Shown piece after piece: positions 44,325-57,015 of a stretch of 64,000 nt of DNA. Made by a program: the position numbers and the translations under genes. Under the pieces are notes generated by a model. That model worked only from the letters and a program-made list of their open reading frames with translations. It had not been told where the DNA came from and searched no databases. Each line of letters starts with the position of its first letter. Within the stretch, counting starts at the first letter, position 1. This stretch comes from Pleurostoma richardsiae (Eukaryota > Ascomycota > Sordariomycetes > Calosphaeriales > Pleurostomataceae), in assembly GCA_030052745.1 (NCBI GenBank), contig JANBVO010000005.1, positions 496,001-560,000 on the forward strand, in the 5' to 3' direction.

Positions 44325-45199
44325 TGTGACGGGGGTGGTATGAAATGCGCTTTCCTTCTGTTGGGTGCTTGTACTCTGTAGACTGCTCGTCACGCACTCG
44401 CGATGCTACCGGCTTCTGGCTGGATGACAGTCCAGGGATAATAGACCAGACGCACAGTCCCTTGCATTTGACGAAGGAAGCCGGCCACGTATGTCTAGGC
44501 AAGTGCGTCTCGCATGTCTTTTGAGCTTCGTACGCCGTGAGGCTGTCCGAAGCCTCCTTCCTTCTAGGCAGCCGTCAAGTGCACTCCCTGTCCAGCGACT
44601 GAGCCTCGACACCGAGTGATCACCGCCGAAATGAGTTTCAAGTATCAATCAGTTAAGGGCTCACAATGTTATAATGTATGAAGGAATATGTTTTCACAAT
44701 TTGGGTACGTGCTCGTTATGTCTGTTAGATTTAGCTAGCACCGGATCTAATCCTTCGAACTGTGATGCATTGGCCGGCAGTGCTGGTGCGGGTCTGTAGG
44801 TACCTAGTTAAAGCTTATGCAACCGCACCGTTAGCGACTCGCCTGCACAAATGGATCCCAGCCAGTCCGTGTAGTAAACAATCTGCTCTCCATTGCATTG
44901 CCCTCGTAGGGGATATCAACCCTTCGAATAGCTGTACATACAGATGTAAATGGGGATGTTGCCAAGGCAGAACGGAGTTCGAGTAAGAAGAAACACATAT
45001 GCCATAGGAGTAAATGCCGCCATAGCCCTTCCAAGTTACTACCCCATGAGCCGCCCTCCCTTTTCGTTTGCCTTGCCTCCCAAGTTCCTACACGACACCG
45101 CATGCAACAATCTTCCTCGGGTATCAAAATTGTTTCTTTCAATTCTTCTCTCACCCCGCACACTTTGGGCTCGCAAATCCTTCATGGATCGAAGCTCGC
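44325..45199. other. Spacer between the DUF726 gene and the LMBD1-like gene
   Basis: 875 bp, DUF726 promoter plus LMBD1-like 3' flank. Small open frames in several phases show no coding features. Confidence 0.55.
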
Positions 45200-46984
45200 T
45201 TATCTTGACCCAGAGCCATAGTCGTGGTCCTCTCCGTTGGAAGGCTGCTTTCGGGCACGCCCGGTGATATCCTGCCATGTAGCACCAAAGCGCCTGCCGG
45301 TGCTGGCGAGCAGACCCTCCTCCTCATCAGCCTCAGCCTCCTCGTCAAGCTGGCTAAGGTTGAGCCTCGGGGTCCTGAATAGAGAAGTGATGAATACGAT
45401 GAGGAATATGCCGAGGAACGCAAACTGCGCCCAGAAGTCAACGGCTCCAAAGACAGGCCAGTTCAGCGTCATCCTGTTCAGAAAGGTCGACATCACCGTC
45501 GGCGTGCAGACATTCTGAGCCGCCTCCTTGCCTGAGACCTCGGAGCAGGGCTTGATCAAGCTGGAATTTTTGCGGCAGTCGGGTTGCTCTCCCGGGTGGG
45601 CAGGCGGGTTGTCGCAGTACAGCTGCGTACCGTAGATGGAGTACTGAGGTGCTACCATCGCCACAACGGCGTAGTTTATACCTAGAATGATCAGTGCCAG
45701 CATGACGGTCGCGATTAACAAGGCCTGCGGCGCAGTCCGGCCCTTCCGGATCTGGAAGATCCTGACCCATAGGAAACGAATGCCGACAGTAGCGATGCCG
45801 GAGATTGAGCTGGTGAAGAAGAATAGGATGAGAAGCGCCATGAGGATATAGTCGACGGGGAAGGCCTTCGCCGACTGGACAAAGATCCAGTTGATGGGCT
45901 GGAAGACGTGGATGTGGCCGAGGATGTAGCCACAGTGCTGCTTGCAGATCGAGTTCGAAGCTTTGTCGATGCCCGTGATGAGCATGGAGACCCAGATAAT
46001 AACGGCAAGCAGGAGTAGCAAGATGCCACCGATCAGCTTGAGCGGGCGGAAGACCGCCTGGACCTTGGTCCACGCCCTGAAAATGACGCTGTGGCCCTCA
46101 CCACGGGCTTCAGCGGCGAGGCGCTCCCGTCGCACAAGTGTACGTTCCTCTCGCATAAGCGCCTCCATCTCTCGCCTGTCCTTCTGCGGCATGCCCTCAG
46201 GCCGCCCGGCATTGCGCAACTCGAGTTGTCTCTGACGCTCCCTGTTCCTCTCCAGAGCCGAAGCCGTGGTCTCCGAAAGTTGCGGAGCTGAGATGGATGG
46301 TGCCGACTTGATGAAGGAGACGGGCATCAATGCCAATCCAGCGCCGGTATATAGAACGTATAGCAGCGTTCCGAGAGTGACCAAAAGGCCTAGGCCGAAG
46401 GTCAACGCCTTCTCACCCTTGTTCTCCGCCAGGAGTCGCTTGAAGTAGTCGAGATCGAGATGTGCGCCCTTGTTGTTGCCCGCCGCAGGCACGAAGAAGC
46501 CGACGAGGAACAAAATCACGACGAGGAAGACAAAACCGAGGGTGTACTTGAGCGCTCCCTGGAGCTTGTCTCCGAAGGTCTTGGTTCCTTCCTCCTCCTC
46601 GACTTCATCATATTCCTCGTACCAGAAATATGCGAACGGGATGATCAGCAGACACAAGAGCGCGTCAAAGCTGTAGAGGGAGTAGTAGACGATCTTCAGG
46701 GTAAGCAGGATGCTGTTGACGCGCTCCGGTGTAGCCCAATCCTTCTTTGCGCCGAGGGAGGTCGACGTTGTAGACGAGACGAGCGCGATATCGACGGGAA
46801 GCAGGAAGACCGTCGCGAGGAGTGCAGTGATGCTGACGATCGTGACGATGCTGACAATAGCAGAACGGTCGCGCGGAGTCTGCCAGGTGAAGATGGTGAT
46901 GGTGGCAGCAGCGAGCGCAACAGCTACTGCGACCGCATAGGCCACCCAGATCAAGCTGATCTGGACATAGCCGGCTGAAGCCAT
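45200..46984 (-). CDS. LMBD1-like polytopic membrane protein (annotated family: lysosomal cobalamin transporter)
   Basis: A single exon of 594 residues with about nine hydrophobic segments. The N terminus ([51 protein letters not shown]) and [14 protein letters not shown] match the LMBR1/LMBD1 family. A charged cytosolic loop at about 240-310 ([31 protein letters not shown]) separates two membrane blocks. [17 protein letters not shown] and [20 protein letters not shown] are further conserved pieces. The tail is acidic, followed by [16 protein letters not shown]. In animals LMBD1 acts with ABCD4 in lysosomal B12 export; most fungi do not use B12, so a vacuolar membrane role of another kind is likely here. 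It is divergent from cft1. Confidence 0.9.
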   Translation of the reverse strand: MASAGYVQISLIWVAYAVAVAVALAAATITIFTWQTPRDRSAIVSIVTIVSITALLATVFLLPVDIALVSSTTSTSLGAKKDWATPERVNSILLTLKIVYYSLYSFDALLCLLIIPFAYFWYEEYDEVEEEEGTKTFGDKLQGALKYTLGFVFLVVILFLVGFFVPAAGNNKGAHLDLDYFKRLLAENKGEKALTFGLGLLVTLGTLLYVLYTGAGLALMPVSFIKSAPSISAPQLSETTASALERNRERQRQLELRNAGRPEGMPQKDRREMEALMREERTLVRRERLAAEARGEGHSVIFRAWTKVQAVFRPLKLIGGILLLLLAVIIWVSMLITGIDKASNSICKQHCGYILGHIHVFQPINWIFVQSAKAFPVDYILMALLILFFFTSSISGIATVGIRFLWVRIFQIRKGRTAPQALLIATVMLALIILGINYAVVAMVAPQYSIYGTQLYCDNPPAHPGEQPDCRKNSSLIKPCSEVSGKEAAQNVCTPTVMSTFLNRMTLNWPVFGAVDFWAQFAFLGIFLIVFITSLFRTPRLNLSQLDEEAEADEEEGLLASTGRRFGATWQDITGRARKQPSNGEDHDYGSGSR

Positions 46985-47739
46985 AGATTTCGGCGAATAT
47001 CCAGCGCTCTGGATGAGTGCACGATGATGAGATCAATCAGTAGCTTGAGCTACAAAGCAGATCGTGGAGAAGTGGCTTGTCTTGTCTTGTCTCTGTGTTC
47101 TTGTTGTGGTGGTTCCGGGTTTCCCGCAGAGGAATGCCTCCAGTCTTGGTTGTTTCACCCGGGATCCTCGCGAAAAGTTGTGACGCAATGGGTGCGGGAA
47201 GACCTCCGCAGTCCAGTTCGCACAGCGAAGATCAACGGTTGTGGGGCTACGGGAGCTTGGACCCAAGTATCCGCGCTTCATGTACCCCACAGGTGCCTTT
47301 AAACGGCAGAACAGCTACTGTTGACATACACTGTAAAGTACACTACCCTGGAGTGAAGCATGCGGGTTCAATTGAGGATATCGATGGCAACAACCAAAGC
47401 CCCCCAGATATAAATTCAGTTATTACATAAACATAATCAGGGATACATGAGGATCGTCATTGCTGCAAGTCCTCAACTGTACCTGCCGTACGGTTACATT
47501 TACACCACCGAGCCCGTGTTTTTTAGGGTCTTTCGGCAGGTCTGTTAATCCGGCGGGCTGTAATGGCCAATCATTGCACAGCACAGCCTTTTGTACCTTT
47601 GTACCTCCAGCTCTCAATTCATCGCGGCGGCGTTCTTTGTAGACCAACCACAAAGGGGCAGCTTCGTCTGCGTCTGCCGTCCAGACGCGCCTCAGCAAGA
47701 CTCGATCATTTCTGGCGATATGACCGTGTCGCGCATACA
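46985..47739. promoter_or_regulatory. Divergent promoter region, LMBD1-like gene and cft1
   Basis: 755 bp between outward-facing starts. The frame upstream of the cft1 ATG stays open from 47563, but the family-like N terminus begins at 47740. No other gene is seen. Confidence 0.45.
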
Positions 47740-50700
47740 ATGCAGTGCTATTCAGAGCTGACGCCTCCCACGGCGGTCACACATTCCATTGCGCTGCCGT
47801 TCCTTTCGGCGCAGGGCAGCAACCTGGTCGTCGCGAAATCCTCACTTCTTCAGATATTCAAAACGAAGACCATCTCGGCCGAGCTCGACAGCTCTCAGTC
47901 TGCTGCCGCAACAGCACAACAGTCAACCAAATCCGCAACACAGTATGACAGCCGACTCAACGATGATGACGGGCTCGAGTCATCTTTCCTCGGCGGCGAC
48001 AGCGTCCTAGTGCGGTCCGATCGGTCGAACAACACCAAGGTTGTCCTGGTCGCAGAGTTTCCGCTCTCGGGCACAGTCACCGGCTTAGCAAGGATCAAGA
48101 CCCAGAGCTCGAAATCCGGCGGCGAAGCGCTGCTCATACTCTTCAGGGATGCGAAGTTGAGTCTGGTGGAGTGGGATCCGGACCAGCTCGCCCTCTCGAC
48201 CGTCTCAATCCACTACTATGAACAAGAGGAGCTTCAGGGCAGCCCCTGGGTTCCCCCGTTGAGTGATTTCGTCAATGCCCTGACCGCAGATCCAGGCAGC
48301 AGGTGCGCCGCGCTAAAGTTCGGCGCCAGAAACCTAGCCATCCTGCCGTTCAAACATGCCGACGAGGACATTGACATGGACGGCTGGGACGAAGAGCTGG
48401 ACGGGCCACGCCCTGGGAAAGACTTGCCCTCAGCCCCCGTAAATGGAGTTAGCAACAACATAGAAGATACACCTTATTCACCGTCATTTGTCCTCCGACT
48501 CTCCAATCTAGACCCTAGCCTCTTGCACCCCGTGCATCTCGCCTTCCTGCATGAGTACAGGGAGCCCACATTCGGCATACTGTCCTCCACACTCTCTCCC
48601 TCGGCCGCTCTTGGCCGCAAGGATCACCTGTCTTACATGGTGTTCACCCTAGACCTCCAGCAGAAGGCATCCACCACAATCCTCTCGGTGGGCGGGCTGC
48701 CTCAGGATTTGTTCGAGGTCATTGCCCTCCCTCCTCCTGTCGGCGGTGCATTGCTCGCGGGCAGCAATGAACTGATCCATATCGATCAGTCTGGCAAGGT
48801 CAATGGAGTTGCGGTCAATCCTTTCACGCGGCAGTGCACTGGCTTCAGTATGGCTGACCAGTCAAGTCTTGGTCTACGGTTAGAGGGCTGCACGATCGAG
48901 CTCATATCGGTCGAAACGGGGGAGTTACTCCTCGTGCTCCAAGATGGTCGCCTTGGTCTCATCAACTTCCAAATTGACGGCCGCACTGTCTCCGGTCTCC
49001 ACGTCAAGTTAGTTTCCCCCGAAGCTGGAGGTTCCGCTATCCCTTACGCAATTTCCACGACGAGTCGTCTCGGCAGGAACGTCCTGTTTGCTGGGAGCGA
49101 AGAGGGCGACTCGCTTGTTCTGGGATGGTCGAGAAAGCAGAGCCAGGCGTTGAGGAGAAAGTCACGCATAAACGAGACTGCTCTCGATCACGATGTAGAT
49201 GATGACGATCTCGATGAGGATGATGAGGACGACCTCTACGGAGATGGCCCGTCTGTTGCCAAGACTGTGCAAACTCCAGCTGCAACAGCAAAGGGCGGAG
49301 AACTTGTCTTCCGCGTTCATGATAGGCTTACCAGCATTGCACCGATTCGGGATATCACTTATGGCAAGGCATCATTCCTCGCGGATAGTGAGGAGGAAAA
49401 GAACTCGGCTGATGTTCGGAGCGACCTCCAACTCGTCGCTGCTGTTGGCAGGGGAGGCGCTGGAGCTCTTGCGATCTTGACGCGGGAGATCCAGCCCAAG
49501 GTCATTGGCAGATTCGAGTTTCCTGAAGCTAGGGGTCTATGGACTATGAGTGCCCAGAAGCCGATACCAAAGTCGTTGCAAGGGGATAAAGGAGGCAATA
49601 CCGTTGGGAACGACTACGACGCGTCAACGCAGTATGACAAGTATATGATTGTTGCGAAGATCGATCTTGACGGCTACGAGACTTCGGATGTCTATGCGCT
49701 TTCCTCAGCCGGCTTTGAGTCCTTGACAGGGACGGAGTTCGAACCAGCTGCAGGATTCACCATTGAAGCTGGGACGATGGCCAGACACAGAAAGATCGTA
49801 CAGGTATTAAAATCCGAAGTGCGTTGTTACGACGGAGGTAAGTCTCGGCCCACACTCTCGCAATCCCGAACATCCTAAGTTTGCTCTGGCAAGTTTTGTT
49901 CACTAACATACGTGGTGTAGATCTGGGATTGGACCAGATCCTTCCTATGCTCGATGAAGAGACGGGCGCCGAACCCAGGGTGATCAGCGCGAGTATCTCC
50001 GATCCGTATCTACTACTCATCAGGGACGACTCGAGCACCTTCATCGCTCAGATGAACAAACATGACGAGCTGGAGGAGCTTGAGAAGGAGGATGACAAGC
50101 TCCTGTCGACAAAATGGCTCACTGGATGTCTGTATGCCGATATACACGGTGTCTTCGACGAGGCGCAGACCGATAAAGGCATAAAAAGCGGCGAGAACAT
50201 CATAATGTTCTTGCTCAGTTCCAGCGGGGCTTTATATGTGAGTTCTCCGCTTCAAATCGATTGACGCATCTAATTTCTCCGCCTAGGTATACGCTCTGCC
50301 GGACTTATCCAGGCCTATATACGTTGCAGAAGGCCTAAGCTATGTTCCACCAGTGCTCTCAGCAGATTTTGCGGCCAGGAGAGGGACCGCGAAGGAAGCG
50401 ATCACCGAAGTTCTGATTGCGGATCTAGGTGACACGACGTCTAAGTCTCCATATCTCATCGTACGTCTTGTCGTTGGTGGCACTCGGGCCTGCTGATCTA
50501 ACACGTCGTAGTTACGGCATGCCAATGATGACTTAACCATTTATGAGCCAGTACGGTATAACCTAGGGAACACCCCAGAACTGACTAAGAGCCTGCGCTT
50601 CTATAAGCGGCCGAATTCGACGTTCGCAAAGAGCCCGATGGAGGCAGACCAAGATGATGCGACACATGAGCCTCGCAATCTTCCGCTGCGCGTCTGCAGC

Positions 50701-52385
50701 AATATCGCTGGCTACAGCACAGTCTTCATGCCCGGAGCATCTGCGAGCTTCATTATCAAGTCCTCGCAGTCGATGCCCAGGGTGCTTGGTCTTCAAGGCT
50801 CAGGGGTGAGGGCGATGAGCTCATTCCACACTGAAGGCTGCGAGCATGGTTTCATATACGCGGATTCACTAGGCATTTCCCGCGTCACACAACTACCGGC
50901 GGACTGTTCTTACTCGGAAGTCGGCATGTCCCTGAAGAAGGTTCCTGTTGGGCTTGACGTTAACGTGGTCGCCCATCATCCACCAACGGGTGTCTACGCG
51001 GTTGGGTGCAGCGTCACCGAACCGTTTGAGCTGCCAAAGGACGACGACTATCACAGGGAGTGGGCAAGGGAGAACATAATCTTCAAACCGATGACGGAGC
51101 GTGGCCTCCTCAAGCTGCTCAGTCCTGTCACGTGGACGGTGATCGACACCGTAGAGATGGAGCCGAACGAGATTATCATGTGCATCAAGACGCTGAACCT
51201 GGAAGTTTCCGAGTCGACAAATGAGCGGAAGCAGCTCATCACCGTTGGAACCGCCATCTCCAGAGGAGAGGACTTGCCTATTCGTGGCCGAATACACGTC
51301 TATGATGTCGCCACCGTTATCCCTGAGCCGGGAAAGCCCGAGACAGATAAGAAGTTGAAGCTCGTCGCGAAAGAGGATATCCCTCGCGGTGCAGTAACGG
51401 CACTGTCAGAAGTAGGCACGCAAGGGTTGATGCTCGTTGCTCAGGGGCAGAAGTGCATGGTCCGTGGTCTGAAGGAAGACGGGACTCTCCTCCCAGTGGC
51501 ATTCATGGATATGAACTGCTATGTCACTAGTGTGAAGGAGCTCCCTGGCACTGGGTTGTGCCTCATGTCGGACGCGTTCAAAGGCGTCTGGTTCACGGGC
51601 TATACCGAAGAGCCATATAAGATGATGCTCTTTGGAAAGAGCAACACGAGTCTGGAGGTTCTCAACGCCGACTTCCTACCAGATGGACGCGAACTATTCA
51701 TAGTCGCGGCGGATGCGGATGGAAATATCCATATCCTCCAGTTCGATCCCGAACGTGAGTCTTCCCTGCTGGGCTTGTGTTCTGTATCCCACAGGAACTG
51801 GTCGCTAACGCGCATCCTCACCTCCTAGATCCCAAATCGCTCCAGGGCCATCTCCTCCTTCACAGAACTTCCTTCTGCGCCGGAGCGAACTTGCCTACCA
51901 CCTCACTTCTCCTCCCGCGCACTGTTCCTCCTCAATCTCCTCTAGCCCAGCAGGAGAACGGCACCACCAACGGGGAGGATACCAGCACCCTGCCGCCCCA
52001 TGTCCTCCTCCTCGCCTCGCCGACGGGCGCACTGGCATCCCTGACCGCCTTACCGGAGAACTCCTACCGGCGGCTCTCCTCGCTGGCGTCTCAGCTCGCG
52101 ACGTCGCTCCCGCACGCCGCAGCGCTCAACCCCAAGGCGTACCGGCTGGCGACGTCGGCGTCCTCGGCCGGCGGCGGGGCGGGGCAGACCACGGCGCGCG
52201 GGCCGCCTGGCGTGGACGCGGGCGTTGGCCGCAGCATCGTAGACGGGGCGCTGTTGGCGCGATGGGGGGAGCTGGGGAGCGGACGGAGAGCGGAGGTCGC
52301 GGGTCGGGTCGGGTTCGCCGGGGCAGAGGAAGTGAGGGGGGAGCTGGAAGGAGTGCTGGGGTGGGGGATGATGGCTTACTTCTGA
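47740..52385 (+). CDS. cft1: Cft1/CPSF160, cleavage and polyadenylation factor subunit
   Basis: Five exons (47740-49837, 49921-50237, 50287-50460, 50512-51754, 51829-52385) give 1462 residues; phases 1, 0, 0 and 1 all agree. Cft1 is the large beta-propeller scaffold of the polyadenylation machinery that helps recognise the poly(A) signal, in the nucleus. The start MQCYSELTPPTAVTHSIALP matches the family. Acidic loops interrupt the propellers (DEDIDMDGWDEELDG; DDDDLDEDDEDD). The C-terminal CPSF-A region carries SSFHTEGCEHGFIYAD, VGCSVTEPFELP, LLSPVTWTVIDT, GRIHVYDVATVIPEPG and LEVLNADFLPDGRELFIVAA. The last exon is less conserved, with an Ala/Gly-rich linker, and ends EGVLGWGMMAYF. Every acceptor is a plain YAG. 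Confidence 0.95.
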
Positions 52386-53437
52386 GGATGCAATTTCAGA
52401 AACGATGGATATGCGTCGCCAGGAGGAGTATCTCAAGGAATTTGAGAAAGGAAGAGGCAGGGTCTCTCTATTGGAAGCATCTGGGGGAGTGTCAATATTC
52501 CACCTATCTAACTGTACGGTATTATGGGGTAGAGGCTTAGCAGGGAGTTGGTCTGCATTTGCGACATTCTCGGACGCAAATAGACGTTGTCATCATCTTG
52601 GGCCATCTTCGCGGACTGCGTATCAATTCCCTAGGCTTCCTGTGGAAAAGGGCGGGCGTGAGGTACATACTCTGTCTCATGTCCACCCTGCCTCGGTAGT
52701 CGGCACATCAGCCAGGTGCAGTCCTGTCAGCCGGGAGTCTGTTGATGTTACACTACACGTAGAGATTAAGCATAATAAGCCGGTGCTGCATCGTTCCAAA
52801 ATAGCGTAGCTCAAAAGTGACACCCATGCATCCCCAGACCAAAACGAAAAGCATTGGGGCAGCTCTGCCCCAATTGAACGTCTGCCGCGAGCACCATCAG
52901 GTTATCTCCTCGTATCGACGCGGTGGTGGCAGTCTTGGCGTCGGCCAACCCAATGTCATGAATGCAACGCCTCGGCGGCGGGCAGGTCAGCCGGAGTTCC
53001 TCTTGCATGCTAGCTGAACAGAGTTGGCTGCCCGCTGCAGAAACCCCTTGACGCCACACAGAGGGCGGATGCTGGGTCGCTTTGTCCCTTGGCGCATATG
53101 GAGCGACACGATAGGCCACAGCTTACGACCGCGGCATGGGACGGGTCATTCTGGAGTCTCTCCTCATCCTTTGTCCTGCCCAACCCGGTGCCTGGCGTAG
53201 GCTGTGAGCCGCCGCGTGCGGTGTGATGGATGGCTTTCCATAGCTTGCTTGCCCCTGGGGCTTGCGTGATGGCAACCCGGGAACGGCGGCCTATTTCCTG
53301 CCTGCTTACCGTCCTCTCCTGCTCTTGTTACTTGTTCATGTGTCTCTCTCTCTTCCTTATGACTTCAACTCCTGAGCCTCCTCAGTCCTTTCGTTACCGG
53401 TTCAACACCGACCAACACACGCAAATAACCCGCCATC
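52386..53437. other. Spacer between cft1 and the methyltransferase-like gene
   Basis: 1.05 kb. Presumably the cft1 3' flank and, from about 53200, a CT-rich promoter/leader for the next gene. No coding or RNA feature is recognised. Confidence 0.5.
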
Positions 53438-54983
53438 ATGGCCACCTCCCTTCTCGGTAACCCCAAGCGGGTGATAACCCTGCTCTGGCTCGTCGCGGCC
53501 CTGATGTTCACCATCGCGGTCTTGCACTCGCTCAGTCCTGGCAGCACCGAGGGGTGGGTCTCCGACAAGGTCCACAAGCTGGCGGGCTCCGGCTCCGGCT
53601 CCGGGGCTCCGGGCGCCGCCGATCGGGGCCTATCACGCTCGTCCATGCATGAGCACTTGCGGCTCGCTGAGGCCTCGTGGGCGAAGACGGTCAGGCAGAG
53701 ACACGAGATGATCGAGAAGGACTATGGACACGTCCGCGGCATGCCACTGTACGCTTATGCCATTCAGGAGTTCTCGGCGACCCCCTTTTGGGAGGAGCGG
53801 AGAAAGGGATCGGTGATGAGCGCCGTTGCTGACTGTTGCTGCAATTGATGCCTTTTAGATTCCCATCCGTAGACGCGACGTCGTACCGTCAGCATCCCTA
53901 CACGATCTGGGACTTCACGCCCGCCTCCTTCGGCTGTCCGCACGAGATAGAGCGTGTAGGCCGTATGGGTGACGGCGGGAAGTGGGTATGCGGCATGTCG
54001 CGCTACGAGACGCTGCCCAAGGAGCGGCCGTGCATCGTCTACTCCTTCGGCGTGTGGGAGGAGTCGAGCTTCGGTGAGTGTTGGTCTTATCTGTCTTCGT
54101 CCCCGTCGCTTGATCCGTCGTCGTCTTCGAGGCGGCAGAGAAGTGAGGGTAGAATAGAACCCCCTGGTTCTTGAAACCTTGGACTCTAATGCGGAGGGCG
54201 CAACTCAGAGAACGAATTGCTGTCGCGCACGCACTGCGAGATCTTCGCGTACGACTTCTCCGTGGTCGACTTCGGCGTCCAGCTGGAGCCGGACAACCGG
54301 GCTCGCGCCCATTTTATGCAGGCGGGCATCGCGGGCAAAACCAATGAGTCGCAGACACCGCCCTTCTACAGCATTGCCGACCTGATGAAGAAGAATGGAC
54401 ACGACTATATGTGCGCTACCCTCCCCCTTCCTCCCTCCCCCCATCTTTGAGAATTCTCCCTCGAGTCAGACTTCTTGTTTGGTAGAAGAATTGGAGGCTG
54501 CACTTTATCACAAGGACATCCTGCTATAGCCGCACTAACATATTGTTTTTCTACAGAGATATTCTGAAAATGGACATCGAATTCGCCGAGTTCGAGGCCT
54601 TGGACGGCCTCGGCGAGGACTTCCCAGCTAACCGGGCGCTGGGGCTGCCCATCGGCCAGCTCATGGTTGAGATCCACTTCTTCAACGGCCAGACGTCCGA
54701 GGGATATCTAAACTGGTATGTTATTCCAAAAGCTTTCCGCCTTCTCCCCTCGATCTCTAGGGTTTAATCTTGAACTGGAAAGTCGCCTTTGACTGACGGG
54801 TGCTACAGGTGGGAAAGGCTAGAGGCTCGTGGGATGCGGCCGACATGGACAGAGCCGAACCTCCTTGCAGTCACGCTGAACCTGGCTGGAGATAAGAGCC
54901 CGACCCTGGCGGAGTATACGCTCTTGAACATCCACGACAAGCGGAGTGTGATATTCGGGGGAGTTACGGCGGGTGACATATGA
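53438..54983 (+). CDS. Type II membrane protein with methyltransferase-like domain (METTL24-like)
   Basis: Five exons (53438-53748, 53859-54073, 54209-54410, 54557-54715, 54809-54983) give 353 residues; phases 2, 1, 2 and 2 are consistent. A short basic N terminus and one membrane segment at about 13-30 (ITLLWLVAALMFTIAVLHSL) indicate a type II Golgi/ER-type protein with a lumenal domain. The domain contains GCPHEIERVGRMGDGGKWVC, YSFGVWEESSFENELL, CEIFAYDFSVVDFG, YIDILKMDIEFAEFEAL, and QLMVEIHFFN. This order (GDGGKW, ExF-YDF, LKMDIEG-like) is that of METTL24/FkbM-related putative methyltransferases. The first intron boundary is the least certain, because the sequence after the chosen donor also stays open. 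The substrate is unknown. Confidence 0.82.
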
Positions 54984-55785
54984 TCAGGAGGTCAATAAAA
55001 TCTTCCGAAGTTCGAGCATTAGAAGAGGAGGTTGCTCTGTACAACACTGGCACGGCACGGCGTTCGAGTCACATAGGATACAAAGAGGCTAGTTGAACGA
55101 ACGGAGATATAAAGTATCACCAATGAGACTATAATCGTCCTCTTACGGCGGATCGTCTTGATCAAGTGCAACAGCTCTTCATCAAGGGGCTAGAATCCTT
55201 GAGATCCTTTGAGCAAGTGACCAACCAGTGCTACCGACCGCTGTCGTCGCGAACTGCTTACTGCTGTTGACCCTACGGCAACAGAGGACACAGCCTCCTT
55301 TCGAACAATAATCTCAGGACCGGTCAAAGACAGGAGCAACTCGTCAATCGGAGGTACTTCTTTGATCCCCTTGTTGCCATTGTCGAATGGCTTATTGTTC
55401 ACACGTAGCGTTCTTGCTCTGCAAGTCCCTTTGTCAAGCGTACGGCATGGCAAAGAGAGGCACAAATGTATTCTTCTCGATCGGTACGCATATAATCCCC
55501 GTTCGTGTCCTGTTATTCCCCTCCTCTTTTGGAGCTTCTCATTAACTAGAGTACTCGCGATTCGTCGACCTCGTTGCCGGAAGACAGAAAACCTCACTCT
55601 TAAATACTACCTAGTCTTGGAGATCGGTAAAGGTAGACCCCTCGCAAACGTTCCGCATCTCAGATCGCGAGTTCTCTTGACAATCACCAGAACAAGCCAA
55701 CTCACCACAACTCACCACTTCAACACCATAGCTCATCTTCCCATTTCACGCCTCCTCGAGAAAAAAAAAGCTCTCTGCAAGAGTC
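54984..55785. other. Spacer upstream of the repeat-containing protein gene
   Basis: 802 bp. The last 120 bp are rich in CAAC/CCAC words (AACTCACCAC repeated) and probably form the 5' leader. No gene is seen. Confidence 0.5.
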
Positions 55786-57015
55786 ATGTCATCCCACGGA
55801 GTCTCCAGCCCTGCCATGGCACCCTACGCGGTCATGCTCGTGGAGGACCATCTCCGTTTCAGGGGTGACTCTCCACTTCCTTCTACCCCGAGTACGCCGC
55901 GCCAAGGCCCAACGTTCCCGCAGGACAACTGCTCTGAGGATTGCATCGATTCGATTTCCCTGCCTTCACCGCTCATGCGAGTGCTCAACATGGACGAACC
56001 CCGCTCACCTGTCAAGTCCGTTTGGACCAACCCTTGGGTCTCTCCCGAACAGAGGCGTAGATCCTCTTTCTCGCCCGTGTCGCCCAGCTCCAGGTCCGAG
56101 AAGCGCAAGCTGCCCAGCGACTTCGATGGTGACAACCGTGGCTCAGTCTTGCCCCAGCCCAAGCAGCAGAGACTCTCTTCCCCAGAGACGAAGCAGGAGC
56201 AAGGGTCTGAGGACGTGCTCGATATGATTGCCATACCTTCACCTCTTATGCGGGTGATCATCAAGAGCCCCCCCAGTTCGCCTGTCGACTTTGGTCCAAC
56301 CAACCACTCTATGGTCTCCGATCGCAGGCGCAGATCCTCATCGTTAGTCTCCCCGCCGGCCGTGCTAAAGAAGCGTAAGCTGCCTGTCAGCTTCGACGAG
56401 GGCGGCCCCGGCTCGACCGCATCCTCACCCAAAAAGCAGAAGCTTTTCCCGCCGGAGAGCTCGCTTCAAGGTACGAGGTCCCCGGAATTGAAGCAACAGT
56501 ATGGCCCTGGCGCCATGATCGAGCGCCTTGGTCTCTTCAGCACGCCGTCCCCCACGCAGCCTCCGGAGCAGGCTCCTCGTGAGCCAATCAAGCTGACGAT
56601 CATCCCTCCCCCCCCTAAGCGGGTGGTCGATCTGAGGGCCTCCGAGTCAGCTCCCGGCGACTCCCCTCGCCGGGAGACCCACGGCCCCGTGCGGGTCTCG
56701 CCCCCTCGCCCGGCCCAGGCGGCGGCCCCTAGACGGAAGGTGAAGCGCAAGGCCGCTCCTCTTTCCCCTGCCAACAGCATCCCCCTGCGCCGCTCAGCGC
56801 GCATCGCTGCCCTGGAGGAGCGTAAGCGCGAGCAGGCCACCGCGCGGAAACGCGACCTGCTTGCCTCGATGGATTTGCACTCTCTCTGCAGGGCGGCGGG
56901 GTCGAGTTCGCCTGGTGGGCGCCGGTGGCGCGACACCTTGGGACTGAGCCCGCCGGAGAGCCCCTCTCGTGTGTCGCCGGCCTCAACTGACGATTACATG
57001 CCAATAGAGGAGTGA
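55786..57015 (+). CDS. Disordered, probably nuclear protein with two internal repeats
   Basis: A single exon of 409 residues that I do not recognise. Residues 51-140 and 141-240 are two copies of one unit with the same ordered elements: (S/A)IPSPLMRV or ISLPSPLMRV, SPV near position 20, RRRSS, then SEKRKLP or LKKRKLP (NLS-like), then PKQ and SPExKQ. A third copy starts at 241 (IERLGLFSTPSPTQPP) and fades out. The C-terminal third is Pro/Arg-rich and contains PLRRSARIAALEERKREQAT, a basic helix-like segment, then a Ser/Pro tail. Many SP sites suggest phosphorylation by proline-directed kinases. The protein is almost wholly disordered. A nuclear role is inferred from the basic clusters only. 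Confidence 0.72.
   Translation: MSSHGVSSPAMAPYAVMLVEDHLRFRGDSPLPSTPSTPRQGPTFPQDNCSEDCIDSISLPSPLMRVLNMDEPRSPVKSVWTNPWVSPEQRRRSSFSPVSPSSRSEKRKLPSDFDGDNRGSVLPQPKQQRLSSPETKQEQGSEDVLDMIAIPSPLMRVIIKSPPSSPVDFGPTNHSMVSDRRRRSSSLVSPPAVLKKRKLPVSFDEGGPGSTASSPKKQKLFPPESSLQGTRSPELKQQYGPGAMIERLGLFSTPSPTQPPEQAPREPIKLTIIPPPPKRVVDLRASESAPGDSPRRETHGPVRVSPPRPAQAAAPRRKVKRKAAPLSPANSIPLRRSARIAALEERKREQATARKRDLLASMDLHSLCRAAGSSSPGGRRWRDTLGLSPPESPSRVSPASTDDYMPIEE
55936..56505 (+). repeat. Two divergent tandem units inside the 55786-57015 gene
   Basis: Unit 1 spans about 55936-56205 (90 codons) and unit 2 about 56206-56505 (100 codons). They share SPLMRV, RRRSS, KRKLP and SPExKQ in the same order with diverged spacers. 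A third, partial unit begins at about 56506. Confidence 0.75.
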
